Part shown: positions 43,047 to 52,196 of the stretch, in pieces
How the letters are laid out: the number at the start of each line of letters is the position of its first letter
How positions within the stretch are numbered: the first letter of the stretch is position 1
Assembly: GCF_024199985.1 (NCBI RefSeq)
Contig: NZ_JANARS010000001.1
Coordinates: forward strand, 434,001 to 498,000
DNA: 64,000 nt
Direction: 5' to 3'
Source of the DNA: Nocardioides pinisoli
Lineage (GTDB): Bacteria; Actinomycetota; Actinomycetes; Propionibacteriales; Nocardioidaceae
Notes under the pieces: generated by a model
The model's database searches: none
Seen by the model: only the letters and a program-made list of their open reading frames with translations
Told to the model about the DNA's origin: nothing
Made by a program: the position numbers and the translations under genes

Positions 43047-44720
43047 GTGACCACGACGTCGGCGAACCGCGAGGCGATGCTCGAGAAGCTCGCCGACCTC
43101 GACGCCCAGCACGCGGTCGCGGTGGCCGGGGGCGGCCAGAAGTACGTCGACCGTCACCACGCCCGCGGCAAGCTGACCGCGCGCGAGCGGATCGAGCTGC
43201 TCCTCGACCCGGGGTCGGCCTTCCTCGAGCTGTCACCGCTCGCCGGGTGGGGCTCCGACTTCACCGTCGGCGCCTCGGTCGTCACCGGCATCGGCGTCGT
43301 CGAGGGCGTCGAGTGCCTGATCAGCGCCAACGACCCCACGGTGAAGGGAGGCGCATCCAACCCCTGGACGGTCAAGAAGATCTTCCGCGCCTCGCAGATC
43401 GCCGAGGAGAACAACCTCCCCACCGTCTCGCTGGTGGAGTCCGGCGGCGCCGACCTGCCGACGCAGAAGGAGATCTTCATCCCCGGCGGCAAGCTCTTCC
43501 GCGACCTCACCCGCGCCTCGGCCCGCAAGCAGCCGACGATCGCGCTGGTCTTCGGCAACTCGACCGCGGGCGGGGCCTACGTCCCGGGCATGAGCGACTA
43601 CACCGTCTTCGTCCGCGGCGGCGCGAAGGTCTTCCTCGGCGGCCCGCCGCTGGTGAAGATGGCGACCGGCGAGGAGTCCGACGACGAGTCGCTCGGCGGC
43701 GCCGAGATGCACGCCCGCGTCTCCGGCCTCGCCGACTACCTCGCCGAGGACGAGCACGACGCCATCCGCATCGGGCGGCGCATCGTGGCGCGGCTGAACC
43801 GCGACGCGTCGTCCAAGGCCGGACTTCGCACCCGGGACTCACGCTTCGTAGGTGAGATCTCGGGTGCTATGCGGGGCGGTCCCCGGATATCCGGTGACCG
43901 CCCTCTCGACCCCACACCCGGCTTCGCCGAACCCGACGCCGACCCCGAGGGCCTGCTCGACCTGATCCCGACGGACCTCAAGGAGCCCTTCGACCCGCGC
44001 GAGGTGATCGTGCGCATCGTCGACGGGACGAGCGAGCGCAACGGCCGGGCCTTCGACGAGTTCAAGCCGCTCTACGGCACCTCGCTCGTCACCGGCTGGG
44101 CGCAGCTCCACGGGCGCCCGATCGGCATCCTGGCCAACGCCCAGGGCGTGCTGTTCTCCGAGGAGGCGCAGAAGGCGACGCAATTCATCCAGCTCGCCAA
44201 CCAGGCCGACACCCCGCTGCTCTTCCTGCACAACACGACCGGCTACATGGTCGGCAAGGACTACGAGCAGGGCGGGATCATCAAGCACGGCGCGATGATG
44301 ATCAACGCCGTCTCCAACAGCACGGTGCCCCACCTCAGCGTGATCATGGGCGCGTCCTACGGAGCCGGCAACTACGGCATGAACGGCCGCGCCTACGACC
44401 CGCGCTTCCTCTTCACCTGGCCGAGCGCCAAGTCGGCCGTCATGGGCCCGTCCCAGCTCGCCGGGGTGCTCTCGATCGTCGCCCGGGCGGCCGCCGAGGC
44501 CAAGGGGCAGGCGTACGACGAGGAGGGCGACGTCGGCATGCGCGCGATGGTCGAGCAGATGGTCGAGGAGCAGTCCCTGCCCTACGCGCTGTCCGGGATG
44601 CTCTACGACGACGGCGTCATCGACCCCCGCGACACCCGCACGGTGCTCGCGATCTGCCTCAGCGTCATCGAGAACGCCCCGATCAAGGGCGCCGACGGAT
44701 TCGGGGTGTTCCGACCATGA
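43047..44720 (+). CDS. Acyl-CoA carboxylase carboxyltransferase (beta) subunit, with in-frame repeat insertion
   Basis: The 557-residue protein carries the N- and C-lobes of the biotin-dependent carboxyltransferase fold (KYVDRHHARGKLTARERIE; GNSTAGGAYVPGMSDY; GASYGAGNYGMNGRAYDP), as in methylcrotonyl- or geranyl-CoA carboxylase. It pairs with the alpha subunit encoded next (ATGA overlap). Around residues 255-295 an extra ~30-residue basic segment occupies the usually short linker between lobes. It is encoded by a double-hairpin repeat at 43820-43910. The frame is intact on both sides, so the protein may still function. Confidence 0.88.
   Translation: MTTTSANREAMLEKLADLDAQHAVAVAGGGQKYVDRHHARGKLTARERIELLLDPGSAFLELSPLAGWGSDFTVGASVVTGIGVVEGVECLISANDPTVKGGASNPWTVKKIFRASQIAEENNLPTVSLVESGGADLPTQKEIFIPGGKLFRDLTRASARKQPTIALVFGNSTAGGAYVPGMSDYTVFVRGGAKVFLGGPPLVKMATGEESDDESLGGAEMHARVSGLADYLAEDEHDAIRIGRRIVARLNRDASSKAGLRTRDSRFVGEISGAMRGGPRISGDRPLDPTPGFAEPDADPEGLLDLIPTDLKEPFDPREVIVRIVDGTSERNGRAFDEFKPLYGTSLVTGWAQLHGRPIGILANAQGVLFSEEAQKATQFIQLANQADTPLLFLHNTTGYMVGKDYEQGGIIKHGAMMINAVSNSTVPHLSVIMGASYGAGNYGMNGRAYDPRFLFTWPSAKSAVMGPSQLAGVLSIVARAAAEAKGQAYDEEGDVGMRAMVEQMVEEQSLPYALSGMLYDDGVIDPRDTRTVLAICLSVIENAPIKGADGFGVFRP
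43820..43910 (+). repeat. Double-hairpin palindromic element inserted in frame in a carboxylase gene
   Basis: Hairpin 1 has outer arms GCACCCG (43828-43834)/CGGGTGC (43861-43867) and inner arms CTCAC/GTGAG. Hairpin 2 has GGGCGGTC (43874-43881)/GACCGCCC (43896-43903) around the palindrome CCGGATATCCGG (43883-43894). The element falls in the inter-lobe linker of the carboxyltransferase. Boundaries are approximate. Confidence 0.7.
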
Positions 44721-46690
44721 TCAACCGACTGCTGGTCGCCAACCGCGGCGAGATCGCGCGCCGCGTCTTCGCCACCTGCCGACGCCTCGGCATCGAGACC
44801 GTCGCCGTCCACTCCGACGCCGACGCCGGCCTGCCCTTCGTCGCTGAGGCCGACGCCGCCATCCGGTTGCCCGGAAACGCACCCTCCGACACCTACCTGC
44901 GCGCCTCCGAGGTCGTGGCCGCAGCGCAGAGCGCGGGCGCCGACGCGGTCCACCCGGGCTACGGCTTCCTGTCGGAGAACGCCGACTTCGCCCGGGCCGT
45001 CGAGGCCGCCGGGCTCACCTGGGTCGGGCCACCGCCCGAGGCGATCGAGGCGATGGGCGACAAGGTCCGCGCCAAGGAGATCGCCGAGAAGGCCGGCGTG
45101 CCCGTCCTCTCGGCGCCCGTGGCACCGACCGAGGCCGACCTCCCGCTGCTGGTCAAGGCCAGTGCGGGTGGCGGTGGGCGCGGGATGCGCGTCGTACGCA
45201 CCCTCGACCGGCTCGAGTCCGAGATCGAGGCGGCGCGTGCCGAGGCACTCTCCGCCTTCGGTGACGGCACCGTCTTCGTCGAGCCCTACGTCGAGGCCGG
45301 GCGCCACGTCGAGGTGCAGGTGTTCGCCGACGCGACCCGGACGGTCGCGCTCGGCACCCGTGACTGCTCGGTGCAGCGACGCCACCAGAAGGTGGTCGAG
45401 GAGGCGCCCGCGCCCGGGCTGTCGGAGGAGACCGGGCGGGCGATGTGCGAGGCGGCCGAGCGGCTCGCCACCGACATCGGCTACCGCGGCGCCGGCACGG
45501 TCGAGTTCCTCCACGACCCCGCGACCGACCGGTTCTTCTTCCTCGAGATGAACACCCGGCTCCAGGTGGAGCACCCCGTCACCGAGCTGGTGACCGGGAT
45601 CGACCTGGTCGAGCTGCAGGTCGCCGTCGCCGAGGGCCGCGAGCTCGGGCTCGACGGTCGGCCGTCGACGACCGGGCACGCCATCGAGGTGCGCCTCTAC
45701 GCCGAGGACGCGGCGTACGTCCCGCAGAGCGGGCAGCTGGTCACCTTCGACCTGCCCGCCGACGCGGTGTTCGGGCCGCTCGACCGCGCCGGGATCCGCG
45801 TCGACAGCGGCTTCGCGGGCGGCGACGAGGTCTCCACCTTCTACGACGCCATGCTGGCCAAGGTCGTGGCGTGGGCGCCGACCCGTGAGCAGGCCGTCCG
45901 GATGCTCGTCGCCGCGCTGCGCCGGGCCCGCATCCACGGCGTGACCACGAACCGCGACCAGCTCGTCGAGATCCTCACCGACCCGGTCTTCGTGTCCGGC
46001 GAGATGACCACGACGTGGCTGGAGTCGCGCGAGCCGGTGATGCTGCGGGAGGACTGGACCGGGGCAGCCCTCCTGAGTGCGACCACGGCCGTCGTGCTCG
46101 ACCGCGACGAGCACCGCACGGTCCAGCAGGGCGTGCCCGCAGGGTGGCGCAACGTCCGCGGCCAGTGGCACGTCGAGCGGTTCGAGACCGGCTGGCCGGG
46201 CGACGTGTTCGACGGAGAGTGGGTCAGCGTCCGCACCGGCGTCGGCATCGCGTTCCCGAACGCCGACTTCACCGTCGAGCGGGCCACGCGGCTCGAGCAC
46301 GGCTGGCGCATCGACTGGACCGGCGAGGGGGAGGGCGGGTGGTGCGAGGTGCGCTTCGGTCCCGGCCTGCCCGGGACGCGCGAGGTCTACGTCGACAGCC
46401 CGCGATCGGGACGTACGTTCCGCGAGGTCCCCCGCTTCACCGACCCCGCCGACGCCGTCGCGAGCGGCTCGCTGCTCGCGCCGATGCCCGGCACGGTCGT
46501 GGCGGTCAAGGTCGAGGCGGGCGAGCAGGTGGTCGCCGGCGACGTGGTGCTCGTGCTCGAGGCCATGAAGATGCAGCACACCGTCACCGCGCCGCACGCC
46601 GGCACGGTGTCCGATCTCCGGGTCGCGCCCGGTCAGCAGGTGGCCGCCGGCGAGGTGCTCGCGGTCGTGGAAGAGGAGCAGCAGGCATGA
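44717..46690 (+). CDS. Acyl-CoA carboxylase alpha subunit (biotin carboxylase + BCCP)
   Basis: The 657-residue protein has an N-terminal biotin carboxylase (LLVANRGEIARRVFATCRR; GGGGRGMRVV ATP-grasp loop; FFFLEMNTRLQVEHPVTE) and a C-terminal biotinyl domain with K618 in EAMKMQ. It carboxylates biotin for the beta subunit encoded upstream. Size and order match methylcrotonyl-/geranyl-CoA carboxylase alpha subunits. Both ends overlap neighbours by 4 bp. Confidence 0.92.
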   Translation: MINRLLVANRGEIARRVFATCRRLGIETVAVHSDADAGLPFVAEADAAIRLPGNAPSDTYLRASEVVAAAQSAGADAVHPGYGFLSENADFARAVEAAGLTWVGPPPEAIEAMGDKVRAKEIAEKAGVPVLSAPVAPTEADLPLLVKASAGGGGRGMRVVRTLDRLESEIEAARAEALSAFGDGTVFVEPYVEAGRHVEVQVFADATRTVALGTRDCSVQRRHQKVVEEAPAPGLSEETGRAMCEAAERLATDIGYRGAGTVEFLHDPATDRFFFLEMNTRLQVEHPVTELVTGIDLVELQVAVAEGRELGLDGRPSTTGHAIEVRLYAEDAAYVPQSGQLVTFDLPADAVFGPLDRAGIRVDSGFAGGDEVSTFYDAMLAKVVAWAPTREQAVRMLVAALRRARIHGVTTNRDQLVEILTDPVFVSGEMTTTWLESREPVMLREDWTGAALLSATTAVVLDRDEHRTVQQGVPAGWRNVRGQWHVERFETGWPGDVFDGEWVSVRTGVGIAFPNADFTVERATRLEHGWRIDWTGEGEGGWCEVRFGPGLPGTREVYVDSPRSGRTFREVPRFTDPADAVASGSLLAPMPGTVVAVKVEAGEQVVAGDVVLVLEAMKMQHTVTAPHAGTVSDLRVAPGQQVAAGEVLAVVEEEQQA

Positions 46691-47847
46691 GCACGTTCAC
46701 CGAGTCCGAGGAGCGCCAGGAGCTGCGCCGCCAGGTGGCGAGGCTGGCGAGCGGCTACGGCCGCGACTGGTTCGTCGAGCGCGCCCGCTCCGGCGAGAAG
46801 ACCACCGAGCTGTGGCTCGAGATCGCCAAGGCGGGCTACCTCGGCATCAACGTCCCCGAGGAGTACGGCGGCGGGGGCGGCGGCATCGGCGACGTGGCGG
46901 CCGTCTGCGAGGAGCTCGCCGCCCAGGGCTGCCCGCTGCTGATGATGGTCGTCAGCCCGGCCATCTGCGGCACGGTCATCGCCCGCTACGGCACCGAGGA
47001 GCAGAAGCAGCGCTGGCTGCCCGGCATCTGCGACGGCACCGCGACGATGGCGTTCGCGATCACCGAGCCCGACGCCGGCACCAACTCCCACAACATCACC
47101 ACCACTGCCCGCCGCGACGGTGACGAGTGGGTGCTCAGGGGGCAGAAGATCTACATCTCCGGTGTCGACGAGGCCGCGCACGTGCTCGTCGTCGCGCGGG
47201 CGGAGGACGCGCGGACGGGCAAGCTCAAGCCCTGCCTGTTCGTCGTGCCGACCGACGCGGCGGGCTTCGAGTTCACCGCGATCCCGATGGAGATCGTCAG
47301 CCCGGAGAAGCAGTTCCAGGTCTTCATCGACGACGTCCGCCTCCCGCGCGAGGCGCTCGTCGGCGACGAGGACGGCGGCCTGGTGCAGCTGTTCGCCGGG
47401 CTCAACCCCGAGCGGATCATGGCGGCCTCCTTCTCGACCGGGCTCGCCCGGCACGCCCTCGGCAAGGCGTCGGCGTACGCCAAGGAGCGGACGGTCTTCA
47501 AGGCGCCCATCGGCTCGCACCAGGCGATCGCCCACCCCCTCGCCCAAGCCCACATCGAGACCGAGCTCGCCCGGCTGATGACGCAGAAGGCCTCGGCGCT
47601 GGTCGACGCCGGTGACGACATGGCCGCAGGCGAGGCGGCCAACATGGCGAAGTACGCCGCCGCCGAGGCCGCCGTGCACGCCGTCGACGCCGCGGTGCAG
47701 ACCCACGGCGGCAACGGCATCACGCAGGAGTACGGCATGGCCGGGCTGCTCGTCGCCGCCCGCGCCGGCCGCATCGCCCCGGTGAGCCGCGAGATGATCC
47801 TCAACTTCGTGGCGATGCACAGCCTGGGGCTGCCGAAGTCCTACTGA
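46687..47847 (+). CDS. Acyl-CoA dehydrogenase
   Basis: The 386-residue enzyme is the second acyl-CoA dehydrogenase of the operon. It has AFAITEPDAGTNSHNITTTA in the substrate/FAD region and the C-terminal QTHGGNGITQEYGMAGLLVAAR. It probably acts at a different step or chain length than the first. It is the last gene of the TetR operon and converges with the FAD-oxidase gene after a 15-bp gap. Confidence 0.88.
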   Translation: MSTFTESEERQELRRQVARLASGYGRDWFVERARSGEKTTELWLEIAKAGYLGINVPEEYGGGGGGIGDVAAVCEELAAQGCPLLMMVVSPAICGTVIARYGTEEQKQRWLPGICDGTATMAFAITEPDAGTNSHNITTTARRDGDEWVLRGQKIYISGVDEAAHVLVVARAEDARTGKLKPCLFVVPTDAAGFEFTAIPMEIVSPEKQFQVFIDDVRLPREALVGDEDGGLVQLFAGLNPERIMAASFSTGLARHALGKASAYAKERTVFKAPIGSHQAIAHPLAQAHIETELARLMTQKASALVDAGDDMAAGEAANMAKYAAAEAAVHAVDAAVQTHGGNGITQEYGMAGLLVAARAGRIAPVSREMILNFVAMHSLGLPKSY

Positions 47848-47862
47848 GCCGGCCCGAGCGCC

Positions 47863-49257
47863 TCAGCCCAGCGGCGGGATGTTGGCGTTGCCGCGGAACA
47901 CGTTGTCGGGGTCCCACGCGGTCTTCAGCGTCCGCAGCCGCTCCCACTGCACCGGGCTGTAGGCCTCCTGCACGCGGGTCTGGGCGTCGTCGCTGGTGAA
48001 GTTCACGTAGACGCCGCGGCTGTGCGGGGCGAGCGCGTCGAAGAAGCCGCGCACCCAGGCGCGGTGCCGGTCGGCCTCCGCGGCCTGCTCGGGCAGCCAC
48101 GACGCCACGATGTTGATGTCGTGGCTGGCGTCGCGGTGCGGGAAGGCGGTGGCGTCCTCGGACACCCGGCTCATCGCGCCGCCGAAGCTGAAGATCGGCA
48201 CCGTCGACAGCGGGCTGCTGATCGTCGCGAGGTGCTCGCAGATCGTCTGGATGACGTCGTCTGTGAGCGGCCCGAGGCGGTGCGACTTCCAGTAGTAGTG
48301 CCGTCCGTGCGGCACCGCGGGGTCGAGGAACTTCTGGTGCGTCGCGTAGGGCTTGGGCGCGACGGTGTCGAGCACCGGGTGGCCGAGCGCCCGGACCGGT
48401 GCCAGCACCCGCTCGCCCTCCTCGACCGGACCGGCGTACGTCGCCACCAGGCCGATGATCGGCCTGCCGTGCAGGCTCTCGGGGAACAGCGGCAGGGCCG
48501 GGGCGAGCCGCAGGTTGGCCATCAGGCCGACCTCGTCGGGTGCGTCGGCCATGAAGTCGCGCAGGAACGCGAGCACCGTCGGCGCCTCCTCGGCGGGCCA
48601 GGCGACGAGCCCGGCGAGGATCACCGGCCCGAGCGGCTGGAGCTCGAAGGTGAAGTCGGTGACGACGCCGAAGTTGCCGCCACCTCCGCGCAGGCCCCAG
48701 AACAGGTCGGGGTTCTCGGTCTCGGAGGCGCGCACGATGGAGCCGTCGGCGGTGACGACCTGGCAGGACCGGAGCGCGTCGATCGCCAATCCCATCTTCC
48801 GCATGAGGTGGCCGATGCCGCCGCCCAGCGTCAGCCCGGCGATCCCGGTGTGGCTGATGTAGCCGCTGGTCATCGCGAGCCCGAAGGCCTGCGCCTCCCG
48901 GTCGACGTGGGCGTTGAGCGCGCCGCCCTGCGCCGCGACGGTGCGGGTCGTCGGGTCGACGACCGTCCCGCGCATCCCCGACAGGTCGAGCACGACGCCA
49001 TCGTCGACGAGCGAGTGACCGGCGATCCCGTGGCCGCCGCCGCGGACCGAGACGGGCAGGTCGTGGTCGCGGGCCCAGCGGAGCGCCGCGGCGACGTCGC
49101 GGGCGCCCTGGCAGCGGGCGAGGACGGCGGGTCGGCGGTCGATCTCCCCGTTCCAGATGCGGCGCTGGTCGTCGTACGCCGGGTGGTCGGGCGTGACGAT
49201 CTCGCCGACGAAGTCGGTGGCGAGCGCCTCGGTGGTGGGCATGTCGAGCACGGTCAT
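47863..49257 (-). CDS. Berberine-bridge-like FAD-linked oxidase
   Basis: The 464-residue flavoprotein has a PCMH FAD domain: RGGGHGIAGHS supplies the His usually bound covalently to FAD, and HTGIAGLTLGGGIGHLMRK follows. A C-terminal BBE segment ends YSPVQWERLRTLKTAWDPDNVFR. No signal peptide is seen. The family oxidises sugars or secondary metabolites. It is divergent from an HxlR regulator gene with a strong palindrome between, so it is probably the regulator's target. Confidence 0.85.
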   Translation of the reverse strand: MTVLDMPTTEALATDFVGEIVTPDHPAYDDQRRIWNGEIDRRPAVLARCQGARDVAAALRWARDHDLPVSVRGGGHGIAGHSLVDDGVVLDLSGMRGTVVDPTTRTVAAQGGALNAHVDREAQAFGLAMTSGYISHTGIAGLTLGGGIGHLMRKMGLAIDALRSCQVVTADGSIVRASETENPDLFWGLRGGGGNFGVVTDFTFELQPLGPVILAGLVAWPAEEAPTVLAFLRDFMADAPDEVGLMANLRLAPALPLFPESLHGRPIIGLVATYAGPVEEGERVLAPVRALGHPVLDTVAPKPYATHQKFLDPAVPHGRHYYWKSHRLGPLTDDVIQTICEHLATISSPLSTVPIFSFGGAMSRVSEDATAFPHRDASHDINIVASWLPEQAAEADRHRAWVRGFFDALAPHSRGVYVNFTSDDAQTRVQEAYSPVQWERLRTLKTAWDPDNVFRGNANIPPLG

Positions 49258-49321
49258 GGTCTTCTCCCTCGCTGGTGGTGGTGCTCGTCCACAGTGCGAC
49301 CGGCGGCGCCGGGCCCGCGAG

Positions 49322-49351
49322 TATCGATCCTGTACTGGTACAGAAGCGATA
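49322..49351. promoter_or_regulatory. HxlR-type operator between divergent genes
   Basis: CTGTAC-TG-GTACAG (49330-49343) is a perfect palindrome. It is flanked symmetrically by TATCG (49322-49326) and CGATA (49347-49351), giving an extended dyad centred at 49336/49337. It lies 19 bp before the HxlR-type start codon. Confidence 0.65.
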
Positions 49352-49370
49352 GCGGTCCTACCGTCGGAGG

Positions 49371-50060
49371 ATGGCTCCCACCTACGGTCAGTTCTGCCCC
49401 GTCGCGATGGCCTCCGAGGTGCTCACCGAGAGGTGGACACCCCTGGTGGTGCGCGAGCTGCTGTGCGGCAGCACCCGCTTCAACGACCTCCGCCGCGGGG
49501 TCCCGCTCATGTCGCCGGCGTTGCTGTCCAAGCGCCTCAAGACCCTGGAGCGCGTGGGCGTCGTCGACCACGTCGGCGGGGAGTACCACCTCACCGCGGC
49601 CGGCAGGGAGCTGTGGCCGGTCATCGAGTCGATGGGCGTCTGGGGCCAGCGCTGGGCACGCGGTGACGTGATCGCCAAGCACTACGACGCCTCGCTGCTC
49701 ATGTGGGACATCCACCGCAACGTCGACACCGACGCGCTCCCCGAGGGCCGGGTCGTCGTGCACTTCCACCTGCAGGGGTCGAGCGACCGCAAGAGCCACT
49801 TCTGGCTGGTGCTGGAGGCCCCGGCAGTGGACCTGTGCCTGACCGACCCGGGGCACGACGTCGACGTGGAGGTGGCCGGTCACGTCGAGACGATGATCGA
49901 CTATTGGATGGGGCGGCGCGACCTCATGGGTGCGGTGAAGGCGGGCGACCTCGCCGTCGCCGGCCCACGTCCGCTGGTGCGCGCGCTGCCGACGTGGTTC
50001 ACCCGCAGCACCTTCGCCCCGGTCCCGCTGCCGGAGGAGGTGGCCGCTCCCGCCTCCTGA
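49371..50060 (+). CDS. HxlR-family transcriptional regulator
   Basis: The 229-residue protein has an N-terminal HxlR winged helix (FCPVAMASEVLTERWTPLVV with a Cys near residue 8, then SPALLSKRLKTLERVGVV) and a C-terminal SCP2/sterol-carrier-like extension. HxlR proteins of this long form are common in actinobacteria. A Cys near the N-terminus may sense electrophiles. GGAGG precedes the ATG closely. It is divergent from the FAD oxidase gene. Confidence 0.85.
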   Translation: MAPTYGQFCPVAMASEVLTERWTPLVVRELLCGSTRFNDLRRGVPLMSPALLSKRLKTLERVGVVDHVGGEYHLTAAGRELWPVIESMGVWGQRWARGDVIAKHYDASLLMWDIHRNVDTDALPEGRVVVHFHLQGSSDRKSHFWLVLEAPAVDLCLTDPGHDVDVEVAGHVETMIDYWMGRRDLMGAVKAGDLAVAGPRPLVRALPTWFTRSTFAPVPLPEEVAAPAS

Positions 50061-50106
50061 CCGGATGACCGGGAGGGGTGTCGGTGAGCGGTGGCAGGAT
50101 CGCGCC

Positions 50107-50490
50107 GTGGCCCTCAAGGACCGTCCGCTCGTCCCCGAGGCGTGGGTGCTGCGCATCGACGCAGTGCTCGGCGCGCTCCCGCGGTGCCGGCAGGAGTCGG
50201 CCTGGACCGGCACCCGGTGGCGCGTGGGCGGCGCGACGGTGGCCCACGTCTTCGGCGGGGAGGACCAGCTCTTCCGGATCACGTTCCGCGGCGAGCCCGA
50301 CGAGGTGGCGGCCTTCGAGCACATGGGCGCCCCCTACTTCCGGTCCGGGTGGGGTGGCAACGTCATCGGGATGGTCCTCGACGAGGACGCCGGGATCGAC
50401 TGGGACGAGCTGGCCGAGCTGCTGACCGACTCCTACTGCATCCAGGCGCCCGCCCACCTCGCCGAGCAGGTGGCCCGCCCCGGCGCGTGA
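50107..50490 (+). CDS. MmcQ/YjbR-family protein
   Basis: The protein of about 127 residues has the double-wing YjbR fold, with ESAWTGTRWRVGGATVAHVF in the middle and a C-terminal DELAELLTDSYCIQAP helix. The function is unknown. The GTG start gives the family's usual length and lies 6 nt after CAGGAT, a leaderless-type -10. The alternative ATG 50065 adds 14 non-family residues. Confidence 0.7.
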   Translation: MALKDRPLVPEAWVLRIDAVLGALPRCRQESAWTGTRWRVGGATVAHVFGGEDQLFRITFRGEPDEVAAFEHMGAPYFRSGWGGNVIGMVLDEDAGIDWDELAELLTDSYCIQAPAHLAEQVARPGA

Positions 50491-50531
50491 GCGTGCGCGA
50501 CCGTCGGGAGGGCCCCGGCAGGATGGGGGCC

Positions 50532-51659
50532 ATGACCGGGACGTCGAGCGGCCGCCTCGTCGGGCTCGACGTCGCCCGGTGCCTCGCCCTCCTCGGCATG
50601 GTCGCCACCCACGTGCTCGACGAGCGCACGGCCGGCGGCGACCTCACCACCGCCCAGTGGCTGGCGGGCGGGCGGGCCTCGGCACTGTTCGCGGTGCTGG
50701 CCGGGGTGAGCCTGGCCCTGATGACCCGCGAGCCCCTGCGCGGCCGTCCGCTCGCGCTCCGCACGGCCGGCATCGCCGCCCGGGCGTTGATCATCGGGGT
50801 CCTGGGGCTGCTGCTCGGCGGCCTCGACACCGGCATCGCGGTCATCCTCACCTACTACGCCGTGCTGTTCGTGCTGGGCCTGCCCTTCACGCTCCTGGGC
50901 GTGCGAGCGCTCCTGCCGCTCACCGTGGCGTGGGTGGTCCTCGTGCCGGTGGTGTCGCACCTGGTGCGGCCGCACCTGCCGGAGCGCGGCTTCGACAGCC
51001 CGACCGTCGAGCAGCTGGCCGAGCCGGGTCGGCTCGCCAGCGAGCTGCTGCTCACCGGCTACTACCCGGTCGTGCCGTGGCTCGCCTACCTGCTCGCCGG
51101 CCTGGTCCTCGGACGCCTCGACCTGCGCGACGCCCCGCTGCTCGGCGGCCTCGCGCTCGGCGGGCTGTCGGTGGCGGTGCTCGCGACGCAGGTGTCGCGC
51201 ACCTTCGCCGACCCGGCGGTGGCCGCGGACAGCGCGACCGGGATGTACGGCGTGACGCCGCCCGACGGCGACTGGAGCTGGCTGCTGCTCGTCGCACCCC
51301 ACTCGGCGACGCCGTTCGACCTCGCCCAGACCATCGGCAGCGCCGTCCTGGTGATCGCGCTCTGCCTGCTCGCCGAACGGCTCCTCCCACGGCCGGTGAC
51401 CACGGTGCTCGCCGTGCTGTTCGGCGCCGGTGCGGCGACGCTCACGCTCTACTCGCTCCACGTCGTGATGCGCACCGAGGCGGTGTGGCCGCCGGAGGAG
51501 CCGTCGTCGTACGTCCTCCACGTCGTCGTGCTGCTGGTGATCGGCGCGGTGCTGCGGCTGCTCGGGCGGCGCGGACCGCTCGAGGCGGTGGCGGGCCTGC
51601 CGGTCCGGCTGGCGCGTCGGTCCGCCCGCGAGCCTCAGCGCAGCGGCACGAACCGGTAG
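50532..51659 (+). CDS. Heparan-alpha-glucosaminide N-acetyltransferase-like / DUF418-type membrane protein
   Basis: The 375-residue protein has about ten membrane helices. The N-terminus RLVGLDVARCLALLGMVATHV is the hallmark of DUF1624/DUF418 acyltransferase-like proteins, and it ends with a basic tail. The substrate is unknown. CAGGAT lies 7 nt before the ATG. Its last 25 bp overlap the convergent methyltransferase gene. Confidence 0.75.
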   Translation: MTGTSSGRLVGLDVARCLALLGMVATHVLDERTAGGDLTTAQWLAGGRASALFAVLAGVSLALMTREPLRGRPLALRTAGIAARALIIGVLGLLLGGLDTGIAVILTYYAVLFVLGLPFTLLGVRALLPLTVAWVVLVPVVSHLVRPHLPERGFDSPTVEQLAEPGRLASELLLTGYYPVVPWLAYLLAGLVLGRLDLRDAPLLGGLALGGLSVAVLATQVSRTFADPAVAADSATGMYGVTPPDGDWSWLLLVAPHSATPFDLAQTIGSAVLVIALCLLAERLLPRPVTTVLAVLFGAGAATLTLYSLHVVMRTEAVWPPEEPSSYVLHVVVLLVIGAVLRLLGRRGPLEAVAGLPVRLARRSAREPQRSGTNR

Positions 51660-52186
51660 TGGCCGTGCGCGGTGACGACCGCGCCCGGGTTGGTCACGCG
51701 CAGCATCACCCCGTCGACCGGCACCACCAGCACGCCGTCGTCGGCGAGCTGGTCGACCAGGGCCTGGGGCAGCGACTCGGCCATCGCGGAGACCAGGATC
51801 CGGTCGTACGGCGCCCCGCCGGGGTCGCCGAGCACGTCCGGGTCGGCCTGCCGGATCGTCGCCCAGGGCCGGCGGGCGCCCGCCAGGTTGGCGGAGCCGA
51901 ACGTCACGAGCACCGGCTCGAGCTCCACCCCGAGCACCGATCCGGTGGAACCCACCAGGTGGGCGAGCAGCGCGGTCGTCCACCCGCTCCCCGACCCGAC
52001 GTCGAGCACCCGCTGACCGACGCGGACGTCGAGCAGGCGCAGCATGTCGTCGACGGTGCGGGGCTGGGAGTTGGTCTGGCCAGCGGCGATGCCCAGCGGA
52101 CCGTCGTAGGACGCACGACGCCGCACCCCGCGCGGGAGGAAGTCCCGACGCGGGGTGGCGTCGAACGCCGCGGTGACCGGGTCCAT
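51635..52186 (-). CDS. Protein-L-isoaspartate O-methyltransferase-like protein
   Basis: The 183-residue PCMT-type methyltransferase has an SAM motif VLDVGSGSGWTTALLAHLVG and post-motif segments (ILVSAMAESLPQALVDQL). It is shorter than typical 200-220 residue PCMTs and lacks part of the N-terminus. It may repair isoaspartate or serve as a generic methyltransferase. It follows the cupin gene by 10 bp and converges, overlapping, with the DUF418-like gene. Confidence 0.75.
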   Translation of the reverse strand: MDPVTAAFDATPRRDFLPRGVRRRASYDGPLGIAAGQTNSQPRTVDDMLRLLDVRVGQRVLDVGSGSGWTTALLAHLVGSTGSVLGVELEPVLVTFGSANLAGARRPWATIRQADPDVLGDPGGAPYDRILVSAMAESLPQALVDQLADDGVLVVPVDGVMLRVTNPGAVVTAHGHYRFVPLR

Positions 52187-52196
52187 CGAGCTCCTC

